NCBI RefSeq assembly: GCF_048128805.1
Contig: NC_136012.1
Coordinates: 7,572,121-7,636,120 of the forward strand
DNA: 64,000 nt
Source of the DNA: Centroberyx gerrardi
Taxonomy: Eukaryota > Chordata > Actinopteri > Beryciformes > Berycidae
Direction of reading: 5' to 3'
The translations under genes and the position numbers were made by a program. Below the pieces are notes generated by a model that was given only the letters and a program-made list of their open reading frames with translations, was not told the DNA's origin and searched no databases. Positions 37,440-47,801 of this stretch are shown here, piece by piece. Position 1 is the first letter of the stretch. Each line of letters opens with the position of its first letter.

Positions 37440-38567
37440 TATACACGTTATACCACACGTACCATATATGATTCCCACAACCAATCCAGAACACTAAGAA
37501 AAAAAAGTGAGTTAGAGTCCTATTCCCGGTCTTTTCCCCATGTTTTCAGCTGCTTCCCCATCACTTAGCTGTCAGTGATTTCCGGCCCCAGGGGTCAGAG
37601 GGGGCCTGGTTTGGGTGCACTGTCCCTCAGAGCCCATCCATCACTCAGAGCAGGCCCCTTTCAGACTCTGGCAGGTGTGAAATCTGTCTAATTTGCTCCC
37701 AAAAACCACCTCCTCTGTCCGTGCCAGCGGCGGGCGTGGTCAGCGGCATCCGAACAAAGATGGCCCCTCTCTGCTTCATTAAGTAACTTCATTAAGGCCG
37801 CCGGGCCTCCCGGGACGACCGCGGCAGAACCGGCTCCAGTTAATGGACTCGCTGACACAGGCGGCTTTTCTCAGCCTCAAGAGAAACGAGCGAGCTTCTG
37901 GAGGAGAGATCGCAGGCCTCTCGGGCAACGAGCGGTCTACAGCCATGGCAACAGACGGAGAGGAAGAACAGAGAGAGTTTGTCGGCGGCTAAGGAAACAG
38001 TGTAGCACCTCTCCGCTGAACCGCGTCCCACATTAGTCACCGCAGACGCATCGCCCACACGCTGCGTGGTGCGGGCTGGTTACAGTCTCGCGTGTTCCAA
38101 CAAGCCGTCGCTTTTCATTTTGAATCTATGAATTCTATAGCTAACTGAGCTTTTCCCTCCATCCAGAACCCCCGCTGTCCCGACCCCTCCTCCCCCCTCC
38201 TCCTCTCCCTCTCCGGGGCCCCGCTGCCGCCCCTGCAGAGGGAGGAAGTGGGCGCTGGAGGCGGCGTCGTGTCGGTGCCGCTGCACCGTCAGCGCGGAGA
38301 GCTGCAGCCAGAAAGGCCGGAGCCTCAACCCTCACCGCTGCAGGTCAGTCCATCAGTCAAAAAAAAGGAAAATACTGTTGCTTGAACTTGTGGGACAGTG
38401 ATTCAAAATGTATGGGATGATGGGAAAGGATCATGGATCACACCCACTGAGGAATTTCACATTGATTAGAATCAGCCCTTCAGACTGTATCGGTCAAAAT
38501 TATCTTATATTTAGCCCTTCCTCTCTCTTTTGCTTTTGGTTCCAGATGTGACGCCGTGAGGCCGTGA
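30518..38567 (+). CDS. vegfb: Vascular endothelial growth factor B
   Basis: A secreted growth factor of the VEGF/PDGF family, a ligand for VEGFR1 and neuropilin-1 in mammals. Eight exons join in phase: 30518-30595, 34192-34243, 34376-34572, 34682-34755, 34878-34913, 36822-36905, 38167-38343 and 38546-38567, giving 239 residues. The hydrophobic signal peptide is at about residues 1-24. The cystine-knot domain reads [14 protein letters not shown] (78-91) with cysteines at 56, 81, 87, 90, 91, 98, 131 and 133 (HSQCECR). A basic stretch ([16 protein letters not shown]) follows. Eight further cysteines at 194, 197, 209, 211, 213, 220, 232 and 234 have the spacing of the VEGF-A heparin-binding domain. 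Placement directly after dnajc4 supports VEGFB over PGF or VEGFA. Intron 1 is 3.6 kb and packed with microsatellites. Skipping of the basic exon 6 would be a natural isoform but cannot be shown here. Confidence 0.93.
31125..32147. repeat. Microsatellite cluster in vegfb intron 1
   Basis: About 1 kb holds many separate tracts: (CA)n at 31125-31150, 31330-31358, 31519-31542, 31779-31813 and 31823-31856, (TC)n at 31470-31511, (GT)n at 31668-31703, 31961-31980 and 32072-32101, and a GA/CAGA tract to 32147. The open frames here are His/Thr, Val/Cys or Ser/Leu runs without coding value. Confidence 0.95.
33613..33960. mobile_element. Possible MITE-like repeat in vegfb intron 1
   Basis: TTAAAGGAACAATCGGTAAT and the blocks that follow resemble a repeat family common in percomorph genomes. 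I could not define a matching right end, so the boundaries are approximate and the call is weak. Confidence 0.3.
34329..34356. repeat. (CT)n tract before the vegfb exon 3 acceptor
   Basis: The CT run ends 19 bp before exon 3 (34376) and supplies its polypyrimidine tract. Confidence 0.9.
34950..35004. repeat. (TG)n(AG)n compound microsatellite in vegfb intron 5
   Basis: A TG run passes directly into a GA run, a common compound simple repeat in fish. Confidence 0.9.
35083..35165 (+). mobile_element. hAT-like transposon end fragment in vegfb intron 5
   Basis: CCAGTGGTTGTGAAAGTGGG and the following GTCCAGGCTCCTCCAGCAG match the fragment at 20379-20452 in reverse orientation, down to the trailing CAGCAAAATAAGGAG. 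The far end of the element is not identified. Confidence 0.6.
36602..36641. repeat. (GA)n microsatellite in vegfb intron 5
   Basis: A 40-bp GA run with one C interruption. Confidence 0.9.
37119..37156. repeat. (CA)n microsatellite in vegfb intron 6
   Basis: A pure CA run of about 19 units. A GT run of similar length in the same intron at 37400-37438 could pair with it in the RNA. Confidence 0.9.
37400..37438. repeat. (GT)n microsatellite in vegfb intron 6
   Basis: A pure GT run about 240 bp downstream of the CA run in the same intron. Confidence 0.9.
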
Positions 38568-40309
38568 TGCATCCATCCATCCACTTCTCCTCCACCTCCT
38601 TCTCTCCACCTCTCCTCCGCTGACTCATCCCCCACTCTCAGCAACGATGCCATGGAGCATACAGACGCTCGGACATCCAGTACCTCACACTAAAGGAAAT
38701 ATTTCTGGGGGTACGCGCCCTCGAGAGCCCATAACGCCACTCTACTAAAGCAACAAGTGAAGCATTCCAGCCTGAATATAGTTTTACGTGTGCGTGTGCA
38801 GTCTTGCCATCTCATAGCCTGTCAGTCCACATGTACATGTATGTACAGAAGTCACACACACTGGAGGGATCAAGGGGTCGACTTAGAGAGATGTGGAAGT
38901 GGGTGGCAGTTGTTGCACATGTAGAACTACTTGTGGAATCTGCAGTCAAAGAGAACTGCTTTTGATCTGCAGTTGAACTTCTGATCTATACAAGAGAGCA
39001 GTGGAAACAAGAATGATCATACCATCCAAGAACAATGGGGATGATGTGTGAAACGATGGAAGAGGACCTTTCTTATGGAGTTATGCTATATATTGATCCT
39101 TCACTGGAACCTGTGACATGTTCTTCACAGGGAAACTGCACAAGGAGAGGGATTGGACACACACACACATACCAATAGGACATAGGCCGTGCACATGAGC
39201 TGGCGCCCCTGTGTGTGAGGACCTATAGCTGAGTTGAATGCTGGGACGGAGTGTATCTGTGTGGTCCCGGCGCTGAAAGGCCCAGATGGGTTATCCCCGC
39301 AGCCGTTCTCCTCTCTCATTCAGAGCGTATACGACCACAGGCTGGCTCTCCAAGCTGCTTTTCCGGCGTTTGTTTAATTTGGGCCTTTTGTCTCCATCTT
39401 CTCCTCGGCTCCTCGATTGAAAGCAGCCGTTTGCCTCTTCAGGGCAGTGAGGAGAATGACAATAATGAGGCCTGGCGGCCGTCCACCACTTCACACACAC
39501 ACACACACACACAAACATTCACACTTACACCAGGCACACAGACGACACTGCAAGCGTGAATACACACACTCTCTCACTCACTCTCTGTGCTATAGCAGGC
39601 ACACATACATGCATACTTACTGAGTACACACACATACATACACACAATGTGAAATGAATGCAGGTAACCATAAGCTTTTTTTCATGCCACATCAAGTGTG
39701 CAAATATATGTCAGGTGTTTATATTTGCAGTTTATTGCAATGTCTTCATTAAATAATGTATTATGCGCCTGTTTTATATTTTGTTATAATTCTGTCAAGT
39801 TGATTGAAAAGTTGTTCTATATTGCAGAATGTTTCTTTGTTTTGTTTTTGTTCATCTCTAATCCGTCCGCATAAAGAGTCACACTGGGTGGCCGGCTATG
39901 TACACACTCTGCATCTAAACCGATACAATTTAAACAGAGACGGCTCACACGGGCCACAAAATGGGAGACTATATACATTATAATGTGTAATTCAAATAAT
40001 CAGTGGGGCAGTGGTGTCCGTGGCTCACAGAAACCAAGCAAATAGCCGTTCCCAGTGCCGTGAAAGGAAAACATGGCTGTTTATGTTGTGGGGTAGAGCC
40101 GGGATGGAAAGAGTATTATTCATTTGGAACATAACTTGTTTATATTCCGGCTGAATCTCACGGTTTAACTCCATGTGCGCTCATGACTGGGAGCAGGGAG
40201 CTGAACTATGACTGTGTCAGAAAGGATGAGGGGTTGAACAGCTTGTCAGTCAGACAAGCTGAAGCAGAGCCTCTGTCGACATGGAGACATAGAAAACGCA
40301 TAATGGCAT

Positions 40310-40641
40310 TGACCTTATTCACACGCCGGCCATTTTGAACACTCGGAGTGGGGAAATCAGACAAACATTTATCATTTCACAGATTCCCCACTGAGAAACA
40401 TTCCAGACTAAAATGAGTCTAGTAGCTAGCTAGTAGCTTACTAACTAGTAAGCTAGCCCACTAACTTCCCTGCTAACGTCAAGCAGTTGTGGTTGTTCTT
40501 CCTGAAATTGCTAGCTAATTTGATAACTGTTCGGTCTATTTTAAGTCCTCACTTATGTGTTGAAGTAACACTAGTATATGCCAATCTTCCGGGGAGTTTC
40601 CCACCTTGAATGTTCAAAATGGCCACTGTGAATACGGTCCA
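40310..40641. mobile_element. MITE-like inverted-repeat element, about 330 bp
   Basis: The left arm at 40310-40343 contains TTATTCACACGCCGGCCATT. The right arm at 40608-40641, on the minus strand, contains GTATTCACAGTGGCCATTTT. The arms agree over about 34 bp with a few mismatches and share GGCCATTTTGAACA. There is no transposase ORF. The target duplication could not be fixed. Confidence 0.75.
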
Positions 40642-41621
40642 GTTGAACCCCCCTTTTTGACACCTATTCAGACCCTGTGTCCTGTTTCCTAGCGTCATTT
40701 TCCATGGTAAGCAATGGGCCAAATATAATCTTCGGGGCTGAGACTCCATGATTCATACCACAGGATCAGCCCATAATGAGTGATACCATCCTGCTGATTA
40801 AAGAAAAGTAGCTTTAGAGGGAGTGTCAGCTAGAAACAGTGTGCAGTCCATAGTCTGAATAGCTGTATGACAGCTCCAGGCTCAAGAACTTTGTTTCAGT
40901 GGCTAGTATGATAAGCTTTGTAATTTTTTTCCACGCTTCATTGTTCCATGTCTGTTGTAACTTTGTCAATCAATGCTTCAATCACTACCTCTTTATTATA
41001 ACACACTAATGACCAAGTATTAGAACATTGTTGTTACCTTCCCTGTTTTTTATTTCAGACCTCTCGAAAGATGATAATGTTTTTTATTTACATTTAGCAA
41101 TAAGCACAGTCTCCAGTGTGGAGACTTGACTCTTCTAGCTTTTGCGTTGGTTAGAGGAACCTATAGGACTTTTCTGAAATGTGTACATGCCATTGGGACA
41201 GATTTTGGATTGGGGGCGAACGGAGTACAGACCGGACACTGTGTGTTAGTCTGGAACAGGAGCTGGTTTCCCAAAGCTGTTGTAGCCTTAGACTCTAATG
41301 ATTAAGGTTCTTGGGTTTTTAGTTCCTCTTGTTCTCCCCATGCAAAGGATGGTCTGTATTCGCATTTATAAATAAACCAACCAGTCTTCATTTTTTTATA
41401 ATATATAGGCCTACATAAATGCGTGAACAAGCAAAGAAGTGTTTTGGCTGAGAATGTTTTGGGAAACCACGGTCCCTGAACGTCAGTACAGATTGCACTG
41501 TGTGTGAGATTGCAAAGCACACATACTGGTCCACTGGAGAAACTCAGACTCAAGAGAGCAACTGAACTCAGATTGCAAAGCTCAGTCAGACCTGTATGAC
41601 GCATCAAAAACATTCCATCTG

Positions 41622-41735
41622 AAAGAGTTGTGACCTTTTTGAGCCTCTGGGGATCCTGTTGTTAATTCCTGAAACAAAATGATAATGCATTGGCAGCCTT
41701 TGGGGCCTCCGGTGATTTCAAAGTCACAACTCTTT
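41622..41735. repeat. Inverted repeat, 114 bp, with 13-bp perfect ends
   Basis: AAAGAGTTGTGAC at 41622-41634 is repeated in inverse at 41723-41735. Inner blocks GAGCCTCTGGGG and GGGGCCTCCGG also pair imperfectly, so the whole can fold into a long hairpin. It could be a small MITE or a structured part of the vegfb 3' UTR. Confidence 0.7.
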
Positions 41736-42535
41736 GAGATATATGGCTTTGGACATATCAATATCCAAATGTCCTTATCCTGTGTCAGTATCTAATATCA
41801 ATGTGCTTTGTATCTGCACAAAAGTAGCCCTATTCTAGCCTCCAGTGTCTTAGTAGCGGATAGAGACCCCCTTACTAAAGTACATAACCTTTTATAATCT
41901 CTAATATCCAGCCATGATCTTGTGTATGACGTAGTGCATACGTTAGAAATGTATTTGTAACTTCATTCCAGCTGTACTCTGCAACAAATCTCTTCTCTGC
42001 AAACACCTTGTACTACTGTAGCCTGTGTATAAAGAGGACTACACTCTTTTTTTTTGCTGCTACACCATTTGTGCCCTATATGATGTATGTGTAAAACAAT
42101 GCAGTCTTATGTTATATTAGTATATATAAATGCCAATTAATCGAGTCATTGTCCACATGAACGTGTATACTGCACCGTCAAAGATATTGAGAATCATACC
42201 AGGACACAACCGTGATGTTACAGATGTTATTAAAGGAAATGTCTTATTTTTCGTATAAACCTCTCATTTATCTCTTCTCAGATACTTTGCGCCCTTTGAT
42301 TTCATCCTCCTCCCCTCTCCCCCCCCCCCCCCCCTCTGTTTTTTTAATCTCTCATTTGACGGTAATGAAAGGTAAACAGGCGTTTTGATTAGAGTGCCAC
42401 CCTGGGAGTTGGGGACAGAGCGAGTGCGTGTGCGAGTGACGTGATGTTATGAGACACAATATTGTCTCCTCTCCTCCTCTCATCTGTTCTGCTGAGTCAA
42501 GAGCTCGTCCAGTACGGAGTGTGCAGCCGGCGCGG

Positions 42536-42573
<38 letters not shown>

Positions 42574-42685
42574 GAGACAAAGAGCGACTGGGAGAGAGAG
42601 AAAATCGTCGGTGTACATACCTGTCTGTGTTGGTATTTGCTGAGCGTTGTGCTTTTTATCATTCCAGGTGGGTAGTTGGAGTCTG

Positions 42686-42771
42686 GTGATGATGCTGATG
42701 ATGATGCTGATGATGCTGATGATGCTGATGATGATGCTGATGATGATGCTGATGATGCTGATGATGATGAA
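42686..42771. repeat. (GATGATGCT)n tandem repeat
   Basis: Imperfect GATGCT/GATGAT units over 86 bp leave all frames open (Asp-Asp-Ala, Met-Met-Leu and Ser-rich). No splice sites or start context point to coding. Confidence 0.9.
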
Positions 42772-43052
42772 ATGTACACTGCCAGCAATACGATGTGCAG
42801 TCTTTATAAATGTCCCCTTACTACTTTTTCACAACACAGCACAGACTTTAGACTTTAGACTGATAATGAAGGCCTGGTGTATCACAGGCAGTGGTTATAA
42901 TATTATATGTGTGTGACATTATGATTGATACATAGTGATGGCATTTGTGTATTAGCAATTATTTAAATAATTCTGTTTCTTCACACCCATTGCTACTCCT
43001 TACTGTGTGAGAATGATGTAGCTCTGTATCCCAAGAATGAGACAAAAAAGAG

Positions 43053-43148
43053 AGGAGAGGAGAAGGAGAGGAGAGGGAGAGGAGAGGAGAGGAGAGGAGA
43101 GGAGAGGAGAGGAGAGGAGAAGAGGAGAGGAGAGGGAGAGGAGAGGAG
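43053..43148. repeat. (GGAGA)n tandem repeat
   Basis: About 95 bp of purine-only pentamer repeat. Confidence 0.9.
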
Positions 43149-43497
43149 CTGAAGGCTGCTGCCAACCTATCTGGAAGGGCATTCTGCCAGTACTAAATAT
43201 AGCTGCAAGATTAGGGAGACGGAGAGGAGGGGTGCCAGGGATGGAGATGGAGAGAGAAAAAGAGAGAAAGAGAGAGAGTGTGAGTCATGCATCAGAATAC
43301 AGAAAGGATGCCTTTCCATGCTAAATGTGTTTCCAAAAGCCCGGCGCTCATTAGAAGTACTGGGAAGACAGAACTACTTACACCTTGACAAGACTCTTTT
43401 ATTTTGACTATTTCTCTGTCTGTCCATATACGAATACATACATGAATTTGACTTGTTTCTATCTTTCTGACTGTATGTTCGACTGGTAGCTTGTTCA

Positions 43498-43499
<2 letters not shown>

Positions 43500-43552
<53 letters not shown>
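43500..43552. repeat. (CT)n microsatellite
   Basis: A 53-bp CT run with one T insertion, in intergenic DNA. Confidence 0.9.
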
Positions 43553-43553
<1 letters not shown>

Positions 43554-43765
43554 ATTCTCTGCACTTCTATCAGTGAACCAGGGCTTCCTGTATTTTTCCA
43601 CCTTGCTCTCTCTGGTGTGTGGAGTTGTGTTTTGCCAGTGATAAAAAAAAATAAAAAAAAAAATACTCCAGCCGTGTTTTCCTCCCTTGCGTTTTTGTAG
43701 CAGCAGCTGTGTTGAAGCAGGTACTGGACGCTATCTGGCCTGCGAGCGTGTGTTGTTAGATGGTA

Positions 43766-43767
<2 letters not shown>

Positions 43768-43803
<36 letters not shown>
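43768..43803. repeat. (GT)n microsatellite
   Basis: A pure GT run followed by a short GA-rich stretch. Confidence 0.9.
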
Positions 43804-43804
<1 letters not shown>

Positions 43805-44285
43805 AAGAGAGACAGACAGAGAGAGAGCTTCAGTACAATATCTGCTGTGTAAAGTGGGTTCATGTGTGTTGACTGTGGCTAGTCTCTGTCAAACTGACAG
43901 GAAAGTGAGTGTTGTGACTTTCCCTTGTGATTCTAAAGAGCAATTTTTTTTATTTTTTTTTACAAAAGCAAACAAGCGGCGTTATCTCCAACCGAAACAT
44001 GGATCCCTCGTCTGTCTCAGTCCAGCGAAGGACACGACCCTCGATGAAAGATTTACATGAGAAACTGTATCTGCAAAGTCAACAAGTCACACATGTGGCC
44101 TCTTTATGTGGAAGATAAATTCTACTTGGGGCTAAAAAGATCTATTCTATTCTATTCTATTCTGATAAGCATCATTTTGTTCAGCAAAACAGACTGAATC
44201 CTCCAGCAGTAATAACTCCATAGAGGCTGCATTATGGGAGGGGGGGATGTATTTGGAAAAGTGAGGGACAGATGAGAGGTGAGGG

Positions 44286-44287
44286 GT

Positions 44288-44328
<41 letters not shown>

Positions 44329-44330
44329 TG
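44286..44330. repeat. (GT)n microsatellite
   Basis: A GT run of roughly 20 units, preceded by a G-rich stretch. Confidence 0.9.
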
Positions 44331-44438
44331 GGAGGCAGATAGGTGAGGGCATAGTTGTGGTCTGGGCGTGCTGGCTCATGTCAGACGGAGGATGTGGGTA
44401 CCAGTAGGAGCAGCAAGAGATCAGAGTGCCTCCTGGAT

Positions 44439-44440
<2 letters not shown>

Positions 44441-44484
<44 letters not shown>
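44441..44484. repeat. (CT)n microsatellite
   Basis: A pure CT run of about 22 units. Confidence 0.9.
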
Positions 44485-44489
<5 letters not shown>

Positions 44490-45756
44490 CATTCCATACC
44501 AGCAGGAAGACTCATCTGGAGCAGCAGCCAATCACCTTCTCTCTCCCTCTCCGTCTCTCAATGATCAGGTGTGTTCTTCTCTGAACTTAAAGGTTAATTC
44601 CCCCCCCCCTTTTTTTTCAGCAGGACACGTGTCACGGCGCTCACCATTTCGTAGCACATGTCATTCTGGAGTGATCTGTGTGTTCTTCAACAGGTTCCTT
44701 CTGTGATAGCCTACTAGCTCCCACTCCCACTACCTTTCCATGTGGATAAGGTGAACTGAATAACTTGCGATTTCCCCCAAAAGTGGGAAAATTCACTTCC
44801 CACTACTTCCTCCTTTCCTCTGAGAGCCAGAAACTGATGTTTGTGCCACCATGAGGCTCCTGAACATGCTCCAAATTAGTCTCCTGTTGTGGAAAATGTT
44901 AAAGTAAATCACCCAAGGGAAGTAAATTACATGAATGTCCAGCATAGTGCGATCAAATGGCATGCTTCTCAGATTTTAAACTGGCTCATCCACGAGGAGT
45001 AATGCATATAATTTATGCAAATAGACAATGTTTTATTTGTTGAGTGCTCAAATGATTTTCCCACACATGATGCAACTGTTGACAGCATGTTTGCCTTAAA
45101 AGTGAATCAAATATGTTGATTATATAGCCATTTTCAAACTCCTTTTTGTTAATATGAGTTTTGACTAATTATTTGACATATATCAATATAATATCAATAA
45201 AGGGCATTACATAGTGTGTAATACATTCTTTTATTTTCAGTTAGTTATGTTTTTATCTTAATATTAGGTATCATAGTTCAAAGCATAATAACTTTCAGGC
45301 AGACCCTCATTTAAAAATACAATGAATAAATCTGCATTAGTCTATTTTTGACTGATGTGTTTTGTTTTGTTTTTTTGAGAACGCAACAGTTGTATTGCTG
45401 TCATTTTAGTAGACGACAATGGTAAATCTGTTAAATATTATTAGTAGTAGTAGCAGTAGTAGTAGTGGTAGTAGTAGTTAATTTAAATGTTATTATATAC
45501 TGACTAATCACAGTTCCTTTGCAAGACATCTATTGGTAAAAGTTCATCATCAGTTCACCTCTCATCTATGATGCTGAAGGACAGAAGATGTCCCATTTAG
45601 GAGCTGCGTGGCAGTGAGTGAGAAGAGGAAAGAACCTGCAGTAAAAGGATATAGGATGTACCAATGACTTTTATCATAAACAAGGGACGTGGCGCCCTCT
45701 GGCGGCAATGCCTGACACCAACAGGGACTTTCAGCCACGGTAGGTAGACGTGGCAA

Positions 45757-45866
45757 TGACGTCAATTGCCGGAAATGACCCGGATCGGAACTTTAACTCC
45801 TAGGTTGGCTAGTTTTTTACTAGAACCATCGAGGGCTCATGAAATATTGTGTAATATCGATTCAGG
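45757..45866 (+). promoter_or_regulatory. stx5: stx5 promoter and untranslated first exon
   Basis: A palindromic CRE-type site TGACGTCA lies at 45757-45764, and an ETS-type CCGGAAAT follows at 45769-45776. Such sites are typical of housekeeping promoters without TATA boxes. A donor-like CAG/GTAAGC at about 45866 would end an untranslated first exon. The next acceptor, GCAG at about 46358-46361, opens the exon holding the start codon. The exact transcription start is not visible. Confidence 0.6.
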
Positions 45867-46523
45867 TAAGCTGGAGTTGTTCGATTTTACCTGATAAGCA
45901 TGGCTATATATGTCCAAATGCAGGGGGGTTAGTTTTGGTCGAAGTTTACGGAGGTAAATTGTCGAGACCAGATGAAAGCTGGGTTAGCTTTCTCTAGCTA
46001 GCTTGTGGTGATCCAGAGGCCAGAATCAGCTGAGCGTCGTGATGGGCGGCCTGCAAACACACAGAACGGTCTCACACTTACGATATACGTTAGCTAATGC
46101 TGTTTATTTTTAACCAGACAGTAGCTATATTTGTTAATTGGGCTGTATAGCTATTCATTTTCGTGTTGTTTTGGTGTCAGTTTTGTTGGCTTAACCGTGT
46201 TGTTGGTATTAGCGAGGCGAGCTGTAACTGGCCGGCTTGCTACTACTTACATCGCATTTTGTTATGGCTCTTTGGTGTAACAAGTCCGTCTAACAGTCAA
46301 TAAATGAATAAGCTCACGAGCCAAATTGTTGAATTCACACGTCTCTTTTACGTTGCCGCAGAAATGTATGTAAACATGTTCACGGACGAGTCGCCACCTT
46401 GGATGTGAGAGCTGTCCACACCGCGGGAGGTCTTGCTATCTGTCCATCTGACCGAGGAGAGAAGGACCCGCATCGACCCAGGTGGTTTTCTGCTGCGGGC
46501 TCGTGACCCTTACCGGCGGCAGG

Positions 46524-47760
46524 ATGACGTGCCGTGACCGGACCCTCGAGTTCCAGTCGGCTTGTAAATCTCTCCAGGGCAGACAGGTATGTTTGGATAG
46601 GAGGCCTCTGTGGCTTGTATGATATGCCCTAAACTAAATGTAGATATTCACCTCTGATAAAGAGCAAAGGCTTTAGAGACGACTGACTATACCAGGACTG
46701 TAAATATCCATGTGAAAAATGACTTTACCAAATAAGCTATTCAGTGTTTTTACTGTAAATCTTTGTAGCAGTGATGACTGTCTGTCAGTTTTGGTTTTGG
46801 TTCCCTGTTCCTGTTTTGTTCTGTTCAGTTTTGGTTCTGCTGCGCCTAAATTATTTGGTAATTTTGTTCTGACAAAACACCATTTACAGACACTTGACCT
46901 ATACTTGTCTGGATATTTTGGGTAAAGTTGAACTAGGGAATGTTTTTATGATTCTTGTCTTACTGTGATGGCCCACCACTGCTAATTGAATGTGTAGAAA
47001 CACCATTTTTACATTTTGGTCTCTACCTCGTCTCAATCACTTATTTTAAATTTGTCTTTAATTCTCACGCTGCCTCCCTCTCTGCTTTGTCTTCATGGCA
47101 GAATGGAGTCCAGCCCAGTAAACCAGCGCTCAGCGCACTCAAGCAGCGCAGCGACTTCACAGTCATGGCCAAGTGAGTTCCATGGAGCCAGTGTTCTCAC
47201 TTATCTCAACAACTCACAAAGATTTACACACTTGCTTGTTCTTTTTTTTGTTGATTTTGGGAGTTACATTATTTGTATTCCCACAGTATAATCCTCTTGT
47301 TTGTGTTTCTTCATTGCATGTGAACCACACACTTGTTGCACCTGTATTAACATAGCTAATTTTTATGATATGTGTGCCACAGAACGCTAAAAAATGTTGT
47401 TCTGTCATCTTGCAGGAGAATTGGGAAAGACTTGAGCAATACGTTTGCCAAACTGGAGAAGCTCACCATTTGTAAGTGACCCTTGACAGTAGTTTCAGAG
47501 TGGAAGTGTTTTAAAAATCTCGGTGTCCAGTGTGCTGATACTGCATACTATTGTTTTGATGTTTCAGTGGCGAAAAGAAAATCCCTATTCGACGACAAGG
47601 CAGTGGAGATTGAGGAGCTAACATACATCATTAAACAAGTGAGATGATTTTTGATATCTCATGAAATTTGCTCTTTACAAATATTATGTTTATGGATAGA
47701 GCCACTATCTCCAATCAGCAAATATACTGAATCTTAAAATTATGTACCCTGTGTTTCATA

Positions 47761-47801
<41 letters not shown>

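Larger units (their letters stand above)
38568..46523. other. Gene-free region between vegfb and stx5
   Basis: The first part is vegfb 3' UTR of unknown length. It may reach as far as about 42240, where a TATTAAAGG is seen. The rest is intergenic DNA with MITE-like elements at 40310-40641 and 41622-41735, and a dense set of simple repeats between 42300 and 44490. All ORFs here fall on repeats or lack splice context. The stx5 promoter and 5' UTR begin near 45740. Confidence 0.6.

Noticed and set aside
42480-42916. Long Ser/Ala, Asp and Met/Leu frames on both strands
   Set aside because: All come from the GATGATGCT tandem repeat, which leaves every frame open.
43037-43601. Arg/Glu-rich and Ser/Leu-rich frames
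   Set aside because: They are translations of GGAGA and CT simple repeats.
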